A stretch of 64,000 nucleotides of DNA from Aspidapion aeneum (taxonomy: Eukaryota > Arthropoda > Insecta > Coleoptera > Brentidae). Made by a program: the position numbers and the translations under genes. Shown piece after piece: positions 53,640-64,000 of the stretch; positions within the stretch are counted from its first letter, which is position 1, and the number at the start of each line of letters is the position of its first letter. Under the pieces are notes generated by a model, which searched no databases, had not been told where the DNA came from, and saw nothing but the letters and a program-made list of their open reading frames with translations. The stretch is taken from positions 63,833,379 through 63,897,378 of the forward strand of contig OY755046.1 in the NCBI GenBank assembly GCA_963576565.1, in the 5' to 3' direction.

Positions 53640-54890
53640 AAAATAACTCACTGACTCACTGGCTTATCCACCTATCTGCAGCTTTACATTATCATTTAAG
53701 ATTCACGTAGTTTCAACCCGTAGCTGAGTTTCCTCAATCCCTAAAATCCACCCTTAAAATCGCCGAGGCGGGCATCAACATCCCACTAAATATCTGTAAA
53801 AGTTTATGATAATTTAAGAACTTATTTGTTACGTATCTGGGGGCACGACAGTGCCTCGCCAAGTTCGCGTAAACTGTTGTACCATCTTTTCTTGAAACAT
53901 TTTAGTCCATATTTGATCTATCTAAAACTCCACTTCGGAATGAGCTACGAAACAACTCAAACTTTGCACAGTCGTAGATCTTCATAGAATTAACCACTCC
54001 TTCAAGTTTCATGGACTTCGAGAAAGTAGTTACAAAATTTTGAAAACGTCGAAATTGCCACCCACTCACTAATGTATAGACCATCAAAATTCTACTGTAC
54101 TTCCGGGCATGCTAAAAAGCTGAAATTTGGCAGATTGATTTATGATCAAACCCTTAAAAAAAATAATTCTAATATATTCCCCTCCCCTATACATGTAAAG
54201 TTATGTAAAGGTAGCATTGGCCACGTAAAAACCCCAAAATTTAAATTTATTTTCCTCCTCTATAAGTGTAAAATTTCTTAAAAGTAACATTGCATACTTC
54301 CAGAAACGATAGAGAGCTGAGCTTTGGAAGGCCGATAGGAATTATGATAAAACTAATGAAAAAATTTAAACAGCCTCAAAATTTTAATTTTCTTCTCTTT
54401 GCTATAAATGTAAAGTTATGTAAAAGTAACATTGCCTACTTCCAGAAACGCTAGAGAGCTGAGCCTTGGAAGGCCGATAGAAACTATGATAAAACTTTCG
54501 AAAAAAATTTAAAAACACCAAAATATTAATTAACTTCCTTTCCCTATAAATGTAAAGTTATGTAAAAGTAACATTGCCCACTGTCAGGAACGCTATTAAG
54601 CTGAGCTTTAGTAGGCTGATAGGAACTATGATAAAACCTCAACATTTTTAATAAGCCATTGCAATAATATTCCGCATATTTTTCTACTTTAAAACTTAAA
54701 CATTATCCAAATCCTTTAAAAAGGGAGTGAAATCATAACAAAAACATTTTATGTAAAAAAAGCTAGTATGAACCTTTCATTATGAAATTTGTATTAGAGA
54801 ACTTGGCTTTACTTTTATCTCAATTCTTTTTACGGAATACCATTTTCGCGTACTTGGTTTTTTTTTACATGAAATGTTTTTCTTATTCTA
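53640..54890 (+). repeat. 125-bp tandem repeat family, copy 3
   Basis: Same order as at 13.6-14.8 kb: leader (CAGTGCCTCGCCAAGTTCGC at 53850, ACCCACTCACTAATGTATAG near 54061), four to five units with GTAAAGTTATGTAAAAGTAA, and an inverted AAGCCAAG-type tail at 54740-54870. Confidence 0.8.
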
Positions 54891-55473
54891 AATATTTTTA
54901 ATAGTGTTTTCCTCATCTTTATATCTTTTGAGCCAAAACATACTTAAGTTTACAATTTTTAAAACTGTTTAAAAACGATTTGGGTTGCTATCTATCAGTC
55001 ACGTTATAAAAGCATACAAAATTAGTCGCGCCCAAAATTATATGCCGATTAGACGATTCAGACAACTCATTAAAGAGAGGGACATTATTTGAAGTCATGG
55101 TGACTTCCGCCGAATTCCAACCCCTAACCTGATTTTCCAGGAACTCAATATTCAATATGCGCCTACCTCAAAAACATTGATATTGACGTAAATTACAAAA
55201 GTGCTGTGATATTAAAAATAGGAAAGTGAACATTTTGAGTTAAATACAATCAGTTTTTTTGAGGTTCGTGATTGTGATAGCTAGTTTAAGAGTTACCTAG
55301 TTGCTTAGTTTTCTTTTGGTTGTGAATTGGACTTTCTGATTTTAAAGAATGGATTAAATTATTGTAAAATAGGTGGACTTAAAAAAAACAATAGGTAGGT
55401 TATTCTGTGTTATCCTGTTGTCTTAAAAATTTCAGGGGTTTATCGCCCCTAAAATAAAAACACAAAACGATTA

Positions 55474-56122
55474 CAGTGAAACCTCCTATAAGCGGACACT
55501 CACGGTTCCGTCGATTTTGTCCGCTTATTGGAGGTGTCCGCTTAAGAGACGGAACTACGAAATATTGATATAATTTATTAACAATATCCGCTGCTTGAGA
55601 TTTTCCGATATTAAATTTTTCGGCGATTTTACTTTTGTGCTGATATAGATGTTCCTTATCCGAAACGTTAACAACTTCCATTTTTCCACATAAACTAAGA
55701 AGTGTTTTTACTAGGCGCCATTTCAAAGAGATCTATTATTACCCTACTGAACAATAAAAATAAACACAGCAATCCCGCCGAATAAAAAAATGTTGTAAAT
55801 ACGACAGAAGTATTTAGCCTCCGCATTAAAACGGAAAGAGGTAATTCCCCGGCTGCAGAGTGCATTGTTGCCAACATACTACATAATATTTATGCCCATA
55901 TCATGCAGCGCTCCGTCCCGTTGTCAGAGTGTTGCGTCCGGTTAAGGAAGGTTTCAGAATTTTTTAACCAAATAAATTTGTCCGCGTCCGGTTATTAGAG
56001 TGTCCGGTTATAGGAGGGAATTTTACATGCGAAGACGTAGGCAAAAGCTTGGTTCCAACAAATTTGTTCGCGTAAATAGAGTGTCCGCTTAATAGAGGTA
56101 TCCGCAAGGAGAGGTTTCACTG
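55474..56122 (-). mobile_element. Pogo-like element relic
   Basis: Ends CAGTGAAACCTCCTATAAGC and the complement of GAGAGGTTTCACTG, flanked by TA (55472-55473, 56123-56124). TGTCCGCTTATT-type motifs repeat inside both ends. At 649 bp it is internally deleted. Confidence 0.85.
55565..55735 (-). pseudogene. Pogo-type HTH (CENP-B N-terminal) transposase fragment
   Basis: The minus strand reads GKMEVVNVSDKEHLYQHKSK and IAEKFNIGKSQAADIVN, the helix-turn-helix of pogo/Tigger transposases. An MAPSKNTS start lies just upstream in another frame, so there is a frameshift. No DDE domain remains. Confidence 0.7.
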
Positions 56123-56149
56123 TAATTCTTTTTTAGTAGGTACAAAGCA

Positions 56150-56604
56150 TATACATAATATTCCAATACACACGGTAACTGACCATTCATGATGCAAACA
56201 TGAGGGCTTTGGGGTCTTTAAGCAAAAAAGACCTGATTGGTTGCTGTCAAAGACATATGCATATAATTTCCATATAGTACGTATTATTGCAATACCTACG
56301 GTACCTTACGATGCAGAATTCAAACATATTTGAAAAAGCAATATCAATGGGTATAAGTCTATCCTTTTTGCGATCCTTAAGATAAAATGTCCTGATTGGT
56401 TATACTTTTACGCATGAATATTATTTTATTCTTGTATTCGTTACGTCAAATCATTGGCGTACAGTTGACAAAAACTCTATCTATGTAAATTTGGTAACTG
56501 TGCATTTTTCGTATCTTTATTTCTGAATGTTTGCATCAAATGCCAACCATTGTGTAAATAGGTAACCAGGAGTATTGGAATATTACGTATATGGTACAAA
56601 GATA
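56150..56604. mobile_element. MITE with about 35-bp TIRs
   Basis: Left end TACAAAGCATATACATAATA, then TTCCAATACACACGGTAAC; the right end is complementary (GGTAACCAGGAGTATTGGAA, then TATTACGTATATGGTACAAA). Inside, CCTGATTGGTT occurs twice (56232, 56392). Confidence 0.65.
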
Positions 56605-56904
56605 GTCTGGATAGTGTAATTTTACTTTTTGTGAATTTATTAAATTTTGTTTTCGAGATATTTGAGTTGATCCCTTTATGTATTTCACAAAGCTAATATT
56701 TCAAAAACGAATCGATTAAATTAGGAAATAATATATCGCACCCCGCCCTTTAACAAAGTTCGGCACTATGCCCCTGTTATATTTAGGGACTGCCTTTTTA
56801 ATTAAAAAAAAAAGAAATTTTTTAATTTTAAAAAAAATATATATTTATTTTCTTGATGCATGTAAATAATAAAAATACATGGAAAAATAGTGGGAAAAGG
56901 ATCA

Positions 56905-57020
56905 TTACAGTGGCGTATAGAAGCGGGGGCCTGGGGAACCCGGGCCACCCCCGAAGCTAAGATTTTTAAAAATATTTTCAACATATTTTAGGAATACAAA
57001 CATAAAATATCATAAAATAC
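56905..57020. mobile_element. MITE fragment of the CAGTGGCGTATA family
   Basis: Starts CAGTGGCGTATAGAAGCG and shares the AAGCTAAGATTTTT and ATAAAATACGGCC parts with 42947-43107; the other end is missing. Confidence 0.6.
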
Positions 57021-57243
57021 GGCCGTTCCTTGTTTTGAGTTTTGTTTTTTATAAAAAAATTAATTATTTGATACTTACCTCATTTAAAAAAAACAATAAG
57101 GAGTTCTCAAGATACTTCTCAAGATACTTAAACGTTTTAGTCAAAATAACAGTTTTATTGATATTTAAAATTTTGAGAAACTACTAAAATTTATTGGTAG
57201 AATAAATATACCAAAAATTACCAACCAAAATCGGTGAGATGGT

Positions 57244-57832
57244 CTGCCAAACTTGTTACCTTCCTACAGTGGCGTATATAGAAAACTGTTTCGGGGGGGG
57301 GGGGGCCGAGACCCCATGAGTCCATATTTTATTCTATTTTATGTTTGTAATCATGAAATATATGGAAAATATCCAAAAAAACCTTAGCTTCGGGGGGAGG
57401 GGGCCCGGGCCCCCCAGGCCCCATATATACGCCTAGCCTGCGCAGCAATGGCTAGAGAAGGTATTATTTTCGATGAAATTTTTTTTTTGATATAACGCCG
57501 AAAATGTGTTATTTGGGTATATTTTCACCTATCTTAGCAATATCGTCGTGATGTCTGTCTGTGTGTGTGTCGTGATGTCCGTAACACGATAGCTCTTAAA
57601 CCGCTTAATCGATTTTCACAAAGTTCGCGACACTTCAATGAGCTGATTAGATTTTGGTCAAAAATCTATTAATGCTAATTAAAAATTTTTCAAAATGCTA
57701 ACTTTTTACCGCAGTGTCCCATCAAAATGCCGTTTTCGGAATATAGTAGGCCACATTTTTCTCAATAATTCGTATTGTAACCAAAGGTTCGTCGGAGCTT
57801 TCGTTTCTGAGATATCGGTTTAGAACGTTTTT
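57244..57832. repeat. Dispersed (TG)n repeat, copy 2, with a MITE inside
   Basis: Same modules as 9698-10145. The start is split: TTACCTTCCTA at about 57257-57267, a MITE, then TAGCCTGCGCAGCAATGGCT at 57434. The MITE (57268-57433) begins CAGTGGCGTATATAG, but its right end lacks the last TIR bases and the duplication. Confidence 0.7.
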
Positions 57833-57837
57833 CTACG

Positions 57838-58650
57838 TTGTCCGAAAATAGGCGGACTCCACCTCCTTCGATCCTGACAATCATCTGCCGTCAGGTTTTT
57901 TTCACTCATTGATCTTTGGATTGACTGTTGCCATTCCAGTTTAGGACGCCCTGTTTTTCTGCGCCCTGTTGGTTGCCATTCTAGGACCTGCTTTGGTAAT
58001 CTTTCGCCGTTCATCCATTGTACATGGCCGTACCATATCAGTTGTCTTTTAGTGATGTCATCCGTTATGCTTCCCGGGATTCCCATTCTTTCTTTTATGA
58101 TCTCATTTCTTATATGATCTGTTCTAGATATTCTCATTGATCTTCTTATTGCATCCATTTCGACACTTTTCATTTTTGCTTTGTATTTATCTGTACATCC
58201 ATACAGCAGCGTGCTTTTCACCATTGTTTCATATATGTTAAATTTTACATTCTTTTTATCTCTCTGCTCCATAAAATACTGTTAAGACAACCAATTACCT
58301 TTTTTGCTTTTACTATTCTTTTTTCTAGTTCTTTACAGTCTGTTCCTATCTTATCAAATGTGACACACAAGTATCCATACTCATTGCATGGAGATATTGT
58401 TTGTCCATTGTCTAGTTCTAACTCACTTGATTCGTTTCCAATACATAAGTACTGTGTCTTGTCCACGTTCACTGTTAACCCCCACTTTTGGTATTCTTTT
58501 TCATCATATACTCCATGTCTTCTTTATCATTAGCTACAATTACTTGGTCGTCAGCAAACTGTAGTGTGTATATGCTAAATCGGTCCTTAAGTTGTATTCC
58601 CATGCCGTGTACTTTACGTTTCCAGTTTTTTAGAGCTGATATATCATGAA
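57838..58650 (-). pseudogene. Non-LTR retrotransposon RT C-terminal half
   Basis: From right to left on the minus strand: LKNWKRKVHGMGIQLKDRFS, catalytic FADDQVIVANDKED, then VDKTQYLCIGNESSELELDN, RIVKAKKVIGCLNSILWS, KVKFNIYETMVKSTLLYGC, RMGIPGSITDDITKRQLIWY and RRKTGRPKLEWQQSIQRSM. This is the RT palm-to-thumb region and the tail of a non-LTR element. Frame breaks near 58490 and 58260. Parts of the same family occur at 1-64 and 23850-23982. Confidence 0.85.
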
Positions 58651-58654
58651 GTTC

Positions 58655-59256
58655 AATTAAAGTGTGCTAACAGGTTAGCTAGGAAGGTATCAGATCCATC
58701 ATAGATCCATTTATTTTTTGGTTGATTTCATATAAAATGGACATTAGTTGAATTAGCTATTGTTCGAGTAAAGAAGGCGGGGCGAGGCGCCCGGTTCACA
58801 AGTAAAAAATACCTAACAAAAAATCTGTAAAAAAGTTAGAAATGAACAAAATCAGAGATATTAACCCAACAAGAATAACAAAGTCAAACAAAACTGAACA
58901 CTGCTTTTTCAAAAACAAAACCGCAAAAAAAAAACATTTAAAAACAGATCCTATACAAATTTATTAATTTTTAAAGTCTTATTGATTTTAGCTTTTAAAT
59001 TAGTTAGGATTTTAATCCACGTAGTTAAGAAACTGTGTCCAGGTTATTAGGCGGTTAGGTCAGGTAAGGTTTTTGTTGCCCTGTGGGGTTAATAATTACT
59101 GCTAATTTTAATAACACTCAAAAATACTGGACTTTTTTTGTCCCGTACGAATCTATGGCCGAACACAAGACTTTTGGTCTGAACACGGAACAGTCCCGTT
59201 AAAAACGGGACGGTCGGCAATGCTGCTTCCGTATGAAACTTTCCAAAGGACACTGT
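58655..59256. other. No gene recognised; shared boundary module at 58667-58715
   Basis: TTAGCTAGGAAGGTATCAGA and GATCCATTTATTT also occur at 13250-13295. The rest is AT-rich without recognised features. Confidence 0.5.
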
Positions 59257-59264
59257 ATCATAGC

Positions 59265-60547
59265 CAGGGGGGTTGGATGGGCTCAAACAAACCGGCCCTG
59301 GCAATTTTTTTTTATTCGGCCCTTGCTTCGGCACATAAATTTTACGGCAAAGAAAAAGAAGCCATATTGTGTTATTTTTGTTTTTGATATTATGGAGTTT
59401 TTAAAGGATGTAATTTGCAATTTGAGAAAAAAAGACTTCATATCAACATAACATCCTAACTTGTGAAATACAAGGTGTTTAAAGACTTTCAGAAAATCTC
59501 CTTTTTTATTAATATCTGTGATACTGCTCTAGATATTTTTGTAAAGTTTTACATTCTGTATGCCGATATTAAACACTAAGTACCTATTAACATAATTAAT
59601 ATCTAATTTTTTCACAAAATGAAAACTAAAAAAAAAATAAAAACGTACAAAACTTCAACATACAACAGCACTACCCCCGCTAGTTAAAAGGCTGCAAGTA
59701 ATTTTTTTTCAAATTTAGGTTTTTGGTCTCGACGAAATTTCCATCATGTCCTATGTGATAAAATTTAAAAAAAAACTTTAAAAAAACAAATAGCAATAAC
59801 TGTAGTACAACTGCCTTATGAACAATTAAAACTTTGAAGTCGTTTTTTTCCTAACCACACTTTCTTAACTTGCTCCCTTTTAACTACCGGGGGCAGAGCA
59901 GGTATGCTAATTTTTCATATGGTAACGACTTTTTTAATAATGAACTTGATGCTGCAATTTTATCTATGATCTCCTTAATTTGAATTGGACCCAATACCGA
60001 TTTTTTAATCGGTTAATCGATTTCTTAAATTTTTTATGTATTTTAACACCAAAAATGATCTTTCGCAACTAAGATATGAGATATTGGCAAGGCCGTACCG
60101 AAGGGGGAGATCAGGGGGATCAATCCCCACCAAAATAGTCAACAAAGTGTGTTAAAAGAGATTTCACAACGGCAACACAAATAAGAAAAAAATTGGACAA
60201 TATTTTTATTACAGTTTTTTAATCTCCCGATTTTTTCTTCTGGATATTGGTATTGTAAAAAGATATTAATAAGTTAGTGCCATTATCACATTATCTCCTT
60301 GATACATTATACTTATTTTAATTTAAAAGTAACTGTAACAATCAAACGAGTAACGCAGGCCTGGAGTTACTACATACAGATTTTTTAAATTTAAATGTTT
60401 AATGTTTTAATTAGTTCGTTTGTCAAATATGCAAAAATAAATATTAATAGTTTGGAATAGGTACATCGGTCCTGCGAACAAACGGCCCTAAATTGTACCA
60501 GCCCGCCGGGCATTTGCCCGGTTACCCGCCTGTCCCATCCAACCCTG
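59265..60547. mobile_element. hAT-like non-autonomous element, 1283 bp
   Basis: Exact 8-bp duplication ATCATAGC at 59257-59264 and 60548-60555. Ends CAGGGGGGTTGGATGGG and the complement of CCCATCCAACCCTG. A smaller inverted-repeat element is nested at about 59667-59906 (CTACCCCCGCTAGTTAAAAG and its near-complement). No transposase. Confidence 0.9.
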
Positions 60548-60597
60548 ATCATAGCACAATTTTGCTACTAACAAAGCTCTTAAAGGGCATCCTATAG

Positions 60598-62623
60598 CAG
60601 CGGCGTGGCGTGGTTCAAAGGGCGGAGGGGGCAGAGGATTAAAAGGGCGCCAATTTTGTTTTACGTAGAAATAAGTATCAAATTAAAATAGCTTCCTACT
60701 TTTATTATTTTTAATTAAATTGCTTATATATGGTGTCGAATTTAAATGGCACGCTACCGATATGCTAGCGGGTTAATATTTTGTTTTTTGGAAAAAAAAG
60801 CAAAAACACTACACCTAGTACTTTTTGGAAAATATCGAACCGAAGAAATTTTTTTGTAGATATAGGTGGAAAAATAATTACGAAAAATCAAGTACTTTTT
60901 AAAAAAAATGGTGCCAAAGGAGAACATTTTTAATAAGAACGAAAACAAACATTTTAGAAAACTAAAATTATTGAACAAAATAGGGCGCCAGAATTTTCGG
61001 GCAAAATGGGACCAAATACAAAAGTTTTGGTAAGTTTTAAATATTTAAAGGTATTTAAGCGCCGCAGTTAGTTAGTTCCGTAGATGGGTATTTTTCTGTA
61101 GGCAAACAATAAATTTGGCGCCCCCTTACCTAAACCCTTACTCCACGAAAATTAAAAATAATAATACTTTGCGGAAAAAACGGCTAAACTAAAAAACAAC
61201 ACTCAAAAATTTAAAAAAATTACGTTGTAGGCGAAAGATAAAAAAAAATTTAAATCAACACAGAAACAGTTTGTATAAATTGCGCCGCAGGCGAAAATGT
61301 AAAAAAAATTAACTATCTGAACAAAAATTGCACCGCAATAGAAAACTCGTAGATTTAACGAAAAAAAGGGCGAAAATTTTAGAAACATTATCTTTTTTGG
61401 AAAAAATGGCGCCAGAAAAAATTTGTTAGTAAGAACCAAGAAAAATTCCACGCAAAAATTTTTGGGGCTAATTTATTTTTAATTCTTCATTTGGGCGCCC
61501 TCGGGCGCTTGGCGCCCTAGGTAGGTGTTACGTATCTAATATTAAGAATTACAGGTGCACTGAGTTTGTTTGGTTTTGTCTTTCTTATCGCGATACATGA
61601 TGCTTTGGGATTTGAACGGCAAACTTTATTATTCTCGTAGCAAGCAAAAAGGTCTATCGATTTTACGAACGGGGGCGCCGGCAAAATTGTATAATTTCCA
61701 CACTGCCTGAAAAGATGCGTAATATTGTTTAACTATTTAAATAATAAGTTGCTCAAGGTATTATTAGCTCACACTACTACTATACTATAGTAGTGTGAGC
61801 TATTTACCTAATTTTTTGGAGAAAAAAAAAGTTGCTCCGATTTCAAAAATTTTTATATATCTTTGCGTTTCAGACGATTTTGAAACTTTTTTGTTGCGCC
61901 GTCTGTCTGTCTGTCTGTCTGTCTGCCTGTCTGTCTGTATGTCTGTCTGTCTGTAACGACCAACGCGCATAACTCAAAAACCGCTTATCCGATTTTAATG
62001 AAATTTGGTACCTTGGCTGGATCTTGCGTCGAGATGGTTCCATTTAAAAATGAACAAAATCCACCGAGCACAAGCCAAATAAGAGGGTGGGGGTAGATTT
62101 CAAAAATTAGAGTTTATGTGAAAATATGGCGTGTGTGATATCAAACGAAAGGTAATTGAGTCTGGAGTTAAACAAAATTAATTTTAGTTTAAAAAAAGGG
62201 TGGGGGTAGATTAAAAAAATTAGAGATTAAGTGAAAATATGGCGTGTGTGATATCAAACGAAAGGTAATTGGGTCTAGAGTTAAACAAAATATATTTTAG
62301 TTTTTTTAACAAAGGGTGGGGGTAGATTTCAAAAATTCGAGTTTAACTTAAAACATGGCTTGTGTGGTATCAAACGATAGGTAATTGAGTTTGGAGTTGA
62401 ATAAAATATATTTAAGTTTTTAGTTATATCAGCTCACCCGTACTCTACATCTATAGAACCTAGTGTGAGCTTAGGTGCCCATATATTGGCAGAGTATTTT
62501 TTACAGTTGTACCAATTTTTAGTTTTTACTACTTAATAAAGCTTATAGTGCCCATGGGGCGCCAGGATCCTTGAGGCGGGGGGGGGGGGAGGAACCCCCC
62601 GCCCCCCCCACGCTACGCCGCTG
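60598..62623. mobile_element. hAT-like non-autonomous element, 2026 bp
   Basis: Exact 8-bp duplication TCCTATAG at 60590-60597 and 62624-62631. Ends CAGCGGCGTGGCGTGG and CCACGCTACGCCGCTG are inverted repeats. The interior repeats GGGCGCCA motifs in AT-rich sequence. It contains hairpin-ended copy 8. Only 50 bp separate it from the preceding hAT-like element. Confidence 0.9.
61764..62498 (-). mobile_element. Hairpin-ended (GACA)n element, copy 8
   Basis: Inverted. The proximal hairpin AGCTCACACTACTACTATAC...GTGTGAGCT is intact at 61766-61801; the distal hairpin is diverged (CAGCTCACCCGTACTCTACA). Ends CCATATATTGGCAGAGTATT. Confidence 0.92.
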
Positions 62624-62631
62624 TCCTATAG

Positions 62632-63372
62632 TACCTTAAACTAAGGTAACTAGAGCACGAAGACTTCGTGATCTAGTGACCTTACCTTAAACCACCTTAA
62701 CCCCCCCAAGAAACCAAGAAGGTAATCAACTACCCCAAACATGAGAGATCTTCCGCACCTTCCACACACGAAGCTTTTCCAAAGCATACTCGGTATCTCA
62801 GCACAGTATACTAATAAGCTCAGTAGATGTAATTCCGTACCTCGCGAGGAGATAACGAGAAAAACAAAACTTTGTTCTCCTAGTAAGCTGTGCTTCGCAT
62901 AGTGCGATTAGACTTCGTCGCGTGCGGACCTGCTGCACAGTGGGCCACGAGACCGTATTTCGATTGACAAAAAGATTGCGAATTATAATTATCGCTTTTT
63001 CTTTTTACGTGGACACTCTTTTTTTTTTTAACGAATTTTCCGAGTGAGTTTTTTTTAACAGTCTTTTTATATGTTTTTTTTTGTATGCATATTGCAAAAT
63101 AAACATTTTTTGTTTGTGTTTTTTTTATAAACAATAAATAAACAACTTTTGTGTGATTAACTATTTGTATTTTTGTTTTGTGTTTTTTGTTATAAGGCTT
63201 CTTTCCTGTGGTTTTTAAGGGTGAGATTTTTTTTAATAATAATTTTTTTGTTATTGCTAGGTAGACATTAGATTTTTAAGTTCAAATCAGTTTAAAAACT
63301 TTTTACAATTTAGGCCATTTTTGTCCCCATTTTAGTGTCACTTTTTATACTTTGAGACTTTTGTTATTTTTA
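62632..63372. other. No gene recognised
   Basis: Contains small inverted repeats (ACCTTAAACTAAGGT at 62634) and long T-rich runs at 63010-63260. An 84-codon frame on the minus strand is low-complexity Lys-rich and not supported. Confidence 0.45.
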
Positions 63373-63592
63373 CCTTCCTAGCCCGCGCAGCAATGGCAAA
63401 ATGTTTTATTTGGGTGTATTTTAGCAATATCGTCGTGACGTCTGTCCGTGTGTGTGTGTGTGTGTATATGTCTGTCCGTAACACGATAGCTCCTAAACCG
63501 GTGAACTAATTTTCATGAAATTTTCGGGTAAAATGGTGTAAATACTGTAAAGAGCTGATTAGATTTTGGAATTACAGTTTTTTGACAGTTTT
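63373..63592. repeat. Dispersed (TG)n repeat, copy 3, truncated
   Basis: CCTAGCCCGCGCAGCAATGG start, short TG tract at 63450-63465, GTAACACGATAGCTCCTAAA and GAGCTGATTAGATTTTGG. About half the length of copy 1. Confidence 0.7.
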
Positions 63593-63850
63593 TAGAGCGG
63601 ATTCAGGGGGGGCAGAGGGGCCCGGGCACCCCCCCTTCCAGACAATAAATATTTTTTAGTTCTGCCGCATCACTTATTTGACAAACAAAATCTACTTAAG
63701 TTTTCAAAAATTTTCGCCTGCGGCGCATTTAAACCTTTTGCTGCTAATTTTCCCAGCTTAAACTTATGAAAAATCACAAAAATAAATGGTTTGGTGTTTG
63801 CTGCCACTTTGGCCCCTTCCCCCAGACAATCCTGGATCCGCCATTGTTAT
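63593..63850. mobile_element. GGATCC-type hAT MITE
   Basis: Left end about GAGCGGATTCAGGGGGG, right end CCTGGATCCGCCATTG; G-run and C-run subterminal blocks as in 29468-29730. Target duplication not clear. Confidence 0.6.
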
Positions 63851-64000
63851 GGATCCGTTTATTTGCCCTGTTTTCTATTGTAATCTGTCAAGAATAATAC
63901 ATTTTTAAAAATTTTAATGCCTTGTTCTAATTCTCAAGGAAAATTTAAATCTAACTATAGTTTTCTATATTGCTTAAAAACTCTTAATTTTTTATTTTTT

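Noticed and set aside
1..64000. tRNA, rRNA or microRNA genes
   Set aside because: No cloverleaf with A and B boxes or rRNA core was noticed by eye; a tRNAscan or Infernal run could overturn this.

Overview
The window is AT-rich, intron-containing DNA from an insect or other arthropod with a repeat-swollen genome. A beetle is possible, but nothing here fixes the order. I can support one host gene. It is a fatty acyl-CoA reductase (FAR) on the minus strand, with eight coding exons between 24224 and 2926. Every junction I could read is GT-AG, phases agree from exon to exon, and no stop or frameshift interrupts 471 codons. The start codon is in the window. The last exon(s), coding roughly the final 40-50 residues, are not recognisable here and probably lie left of position 1. 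A further 5' untranslated exon must lie right of 24224.

Nearly all the rest is mobile DNA. Left third (1-24 kb): the FAR introns hold a mariner relic (744-2850) split by a TIR element with CCCAAC ends, a 5-kb satellite of about 170-bp units (4310-9380), a 3-kb long-TIR element (10229-13219), and two copies of a peculiar non-autonomous element packed with an ACAGTAC minisatellite. Each of those two copies is flanked by an 8-bp target duplication. Three kinds of reverse-transcriptase fragment also occur. Middle (24-40 kb): a TIR element next to the FAR 5' exon, a 125-bp repeat family, a hAT 5' end, a large inverted-repeat (foldback) structure spanning 29.2-35.3 kb with three later insertions, an RTE-like relic split by a MITE, and a tandem pair of a hairpin-ended element. 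Right (40-64 kb): a Tc/mariner-like element swollen to 5.4 kb by nested insertions, several hAT elements with readable 8-bp duplications, a pogo-like relic and a second RT relic.

The most unusual recurrent element has eight copies. It carries a (GACA)n tract and its own hairpin at each end (AGCTCACAC...GTGTGAGCT). One copy is tandemly duplicated together with 62 bp of flank, which would suit rolling-circle or peel-and-paste movement. Palindromic TTTTCCGCAC/GTGCGGAAAA modules near a 29-codon acidic ORF are a second unexplained system. No rRNA, tRNA, CRISPR array or second host gene was recognised by eye. Element boundaries are exact where a target duplication is quoted and otherwise good to about 10-30 bases.
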